From: Pithys albifrons albifrons
Lineage: Eukaryota > Chordata > Aves > Passeriformes > Thamnophilidae
Reading direction: 5' to 3'
DNA length: 64,000 nucleotides
NCBI RefSeq assembly: GCF_047495875.1
Contig: NC_092473.1
Span: 11,809,733-11,873,732, forward strand
Under the pieces are notes generated by a model. It worked only from the letters and a program-made list of their open reading frames with translations, made no database searches and had not been told where the DNA came from. A program made the position numbers and the translations under genes. Shown one piece after another: positions 61,101 to 64,000 of the stretch (position 1 is the stretch's first letter; each line of letters opens with the position of its first letter).

Positions 61101-64000
61101 CACAGTTACCTTCCTAATTACAGCCTCTGTCGGTGCACGCTGCAGAAAAAGGAAAAGCAATAAGTAACATCGAGCCTCTGTTTGTTGTCCTTAAGGTCTG
61201 TCTGTTAGCTAATGAGGCAGATGGCTGAACGTCTTATTAGATGATACTATTTAGCACTTTTGTAGAGTTACAGGTAGTAACTTGGTTAAACCCTGGCTCT
61301 GTATTGACAAGGGATGAGAACAGCACCTCCTCCTGCCAGTGATTTGATTCTGACTATGCTGGGTATTCTGGCATCGAGGGCAGATCTGTGCCTGGGAGAG
61401 CATTGCAGAGCAAACACACACTGGGAAGGAGCATCACCCCTGCAAGCACAGGGCTGAGAACCATCTGTGCTCACCCAACCATGTGCCAATGGTCATGGGC
61501 AGTGGTCATGGCCATGGTAAACATCTGCTGTGACCCCTCATCACAGCAGTGCTCTGTTTGTGGGGTCTCTGGCAGCGCTCTGTACCCCCAGCCCTGCCTG
61601 CTGCCAGGTACTCCCCATGAGCATCACGTCGGCACTGCCCTCTGCCTTGCCCTCTCCTCAACCCACAAAGCTGCCATGTGGTTTTGGTGCCCTGCACGTA
61701 GCTAATGTCAATTTGTAAGACAATACTTCAGAATTACTTAGTGAAAACACAGACAGCATTGTACCGGCTGGTAACAACATTGATTGAAGTGATATTTAAT
61801 CCAAGGAAAATACATGATACATAGTCTAGGATTCCTCACTTATCCATCATATAATGCAGTTCATGGGGATTAAATATCCCTCCTGTAAAGTTGGTTGAGA
61901 TCAGTGTTGTTATTTGTTTTGCAAATGATCTTGACAGGGATGCTGAGAGCTATTGATTACCAATGGTTCTTTAAAAATTACTATTATACTGCAAATTACG
62001 AACCTTGGGGGTATCCAGTTATATGATAATGGAAAGGCATCGGCGTGTAATGACACATGCATCATACCAAATTTGCTCTTCCTATATAATGGAGATTGAA
62101 AGGGACAGGATTTATGACCAATAGGATTAGCTGTCTGCCATGATACATCCAAGGTAACATGACTGAATTGTCTAGTTGTTCATCATGGCAAGAAGTGCTG
62201 ATGATTAGGAGAACAATTTAGGAAATTTAAAAGAAGGAAAAAAAGTCCTTGTTCTGACCAAAATCTCCTCTATCTTCTCATTTATGTAAACCACTCCTCT
62301 AATTCATAATACCTAAAATGCATCCATCACTCTCCCAGAAACATCCACAAGCACTGCAGAAGTAAAAACCAAGGCTGTCAGTGCTAGTGGAACTCCTAGG
62401 TTTGCCTGGAAAGCCTTCTGAGCTTCTGGCTGCGGCTGTGATGGAAGTGCAAACAAGAGCCCTGAATCTGCTGGGAATTTCAATGTGTGTGTGCCCTTGA
62501 AGCCAGTGGAGGACACTCATGTTGAGTTGTGTGCTCTCATTCCTGATGATGAATGTCTGATAACACAACTGCTTGTCTTCCAGGCTCTCCTGGTGTTTCC
62601 CAGCTCTGTAGCTGAGGACTGAATACTTGATGTGTTTGAGAGGAGTCAAAGGGTTGCTTTGGGCTACGGTGGCTTAAGCTGTGTCATAGGAGCCTTCCCC
62701 ACCTTGGGGACAGAGCTGGGGGCTGTGACCTTGCCCTGCCATCCTGGGATGGCACAGAGGGCTGATAGAAGGATTTTAGTGAAACCCACAGACAGTGGTG
62801 CCTGAGTTTGTGCTTCATTGTTAACATGCTCAGCAGGAGCTGGGCTTGGAGAAATATGTGTCCAGGAGCCAGTGCCAACAGAAGCACGTGTAAAATAAAA
62901 GGAAGGGAAAACCAATTTCCCTTCTTCCACCAGCACCACCTCAGCATCTTTTGTTATGAAGTTGTGTAGTGCACTGAGAATCACCAGGCTGCAGTGTGGA
63001 GAAATATCCACACTCTCCCTGCAGTGTCCATGAACAGGAGACCACCTCTATAGATACGGGTTTACTTTTGCCCTCTGCTCATTTATTTTGTGATGCTGCA
63101 GTAGGAACACTTGGACAGTAATTTCTTTAAAAAGTTTAGCACTTGATAACACAGCACTTCAGATAGGGGAAGAAAGAGGGTTAGGTATTATTCTGTATGG
63201 CATGTAAAGATCCAGCTCCAGTCTCTCATGAATCCCACTAGCTCACTTGGAAATGGGATGGAGGAAGGTTGATAGCAAAAAGGAACTCTGAACTCACACA
63301 TGCTAGTGGTCAGTGGAGGCTGGGTGCATTCCTGAGCATAAGTAATGCTGTGCTGTTACCCACCTTATCCAGAGGAATTATTCCCCCTGCCTGAAGTCAA
63401 AGTAGTGCCCTGGGATAAGGCTGCCAGGCCTGGCTCCTTGATGGGGGCTGGGAATGGCTGAACGCCAATGAGGAGCAAAGGCTCCTTGAGATAGAACCTT
63501 GGAAGCAATTTGCAATATAAACACCAGTGCAGAGTAAAATTATCCTCCTTGTGGAAATGCTACCCCTTGACTTGCAATGAGGTAATTATTTATTGTGCTG
63601 TTTTCTCGCCCCAAGTCCTCTGCAGGTCACCACGTGCTCTGTTCCTGCCTGTGCTGTGATTCAGGGGTAATTGACAGCTACAGAGATGCTGTTTGTCATT
63701 AGGGAAGGGGCGTGTGCAGAGGGCGCTTTGGTTTTCCAATAAAAGTGAAATCCCCAGGTTTTGTTAATGCTTCACATATGAGATTCTCTGCTTGTGAAGA
63801 CAGAGAGCTTTCCAGAGAAATTGCCATTTCAAGATTGCGAAGGAGGGTGAATGCAGGAGGGGAGATCACAAGGTGGAGCTCAGAAATGCTGGCACAAGGG
63901 ACCTCTGGGACTCTGCAGCCCAGTTTCTTGCTTGAGGCAGGACTTTTGCCAGTGGTTGAATCAGGCTGGTGTTGACTTGGTCTAGGTGAGTCTTAGAACA
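58139..64000. other. probable ELFN1 intron or intergenic, no exon recognised
   Basis: About 5.9 kb with no supportable exon, RNA gene or repeat family. The stretch 61735-62215 is AT-rich and looks conserved. The large single ELFN1 coding exon expected downstream is not present before the window ends. Confidence 0.45.
61735..62215. other. possible conserved non-coding element
   Basis: Nearly 500 bases of AT-rich, low-redundancy sequence with many TAAT, ATTA and TGAT motifs and isolated CpGs (ggaaaggcatcggcgtgtaatg). It resembles known vertebrate developmental enhancers in texture. No alignment was possible. Confidence 0.25.

Noticed and set aside
50261..64000. ELFN1 coding exon
   Set aside because: Its single exon of over 2 kb would give a frame of several hundred codons with leucine-rich repeats; nothing like that is present.

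Overview
This is vertebrate nuclear DNA, almost certainly from a bird. Four to five fragments carry the CR1 LINE 3' end typical of avian genomes (around 4.9, 7.3-7.6 and 57.85-58.14 kb). The one protein gene that can be read with confidence, PSMG3, is split by a GT-AG intron. CpG islands, microsatellites and long stretches without open exons complete a microchromosome-like picture. The species cannot be told from the sequence. Bacterial features (operons, RBS, CRISPR) do not apply.

Layout. 1-3.68 kb: GC-rich left edge, then intergenic DNA with a degenerate ~39-bp minisatellite (1.70-1.92 kb). 3.68-7.26 kb: PSMG3 on the minus strand (two coding exons, 122 aa), with a CR1 fragment in its intron and a CpG-island promoter; a second CR1 lies just outside the island (7.31-7.61 kb). 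7.6-45.6 kb: a gene-poor expanse. It contains a degraded hAT-like transposase (11.69-13.33 kb, plus strand), a pure GAGAA pentanucleotide array (23.3 kb), a pure TTTC tetranucleotide array (32 kb) and several AT-rich segments that resemble conserved non-coding elements. 45.7-46.4 kb: a CA microsatellite grades into CA-rich DNA and then a degenerate (CCGAG)n array. 46.1-50.26 kb: a large CpG island with two strong plus-strand splice donors (after 46725 and after 49886), read here as alternative non-coding first exons. 50.3-64 kb: no coding exon recognised; a small CpG cluster at 55.5 kb, an inverted cluster of CR1 tails at 58 kb, and AT-rich conserved-looking DNA at 61.7-62.2 kb.

Context. In mammals the order is MAFK, TMEM184A, PSMG3, ELFN1, MAD1L1, with PSMG3 and ELFN1 pointing away from each other. 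The minus-strand PSMG3 on the left and the plus-strand CpG-island promoter 40 kb to its right fit that order. The island is therefore most simply the ELFN1 promoter and leader region, with the single large ELFN1 coding exon beyond 64 kb. This is inference from synteny; no ELFN1 coding sequence is in the window.

The least expected item is the hAT-like relic: a BED-type zinc finger, an RNase H-like catalytic region and the C-terminal dimerisation region can all be followed in order, but in different reading frames and with stops, so no long open frame reveals it.
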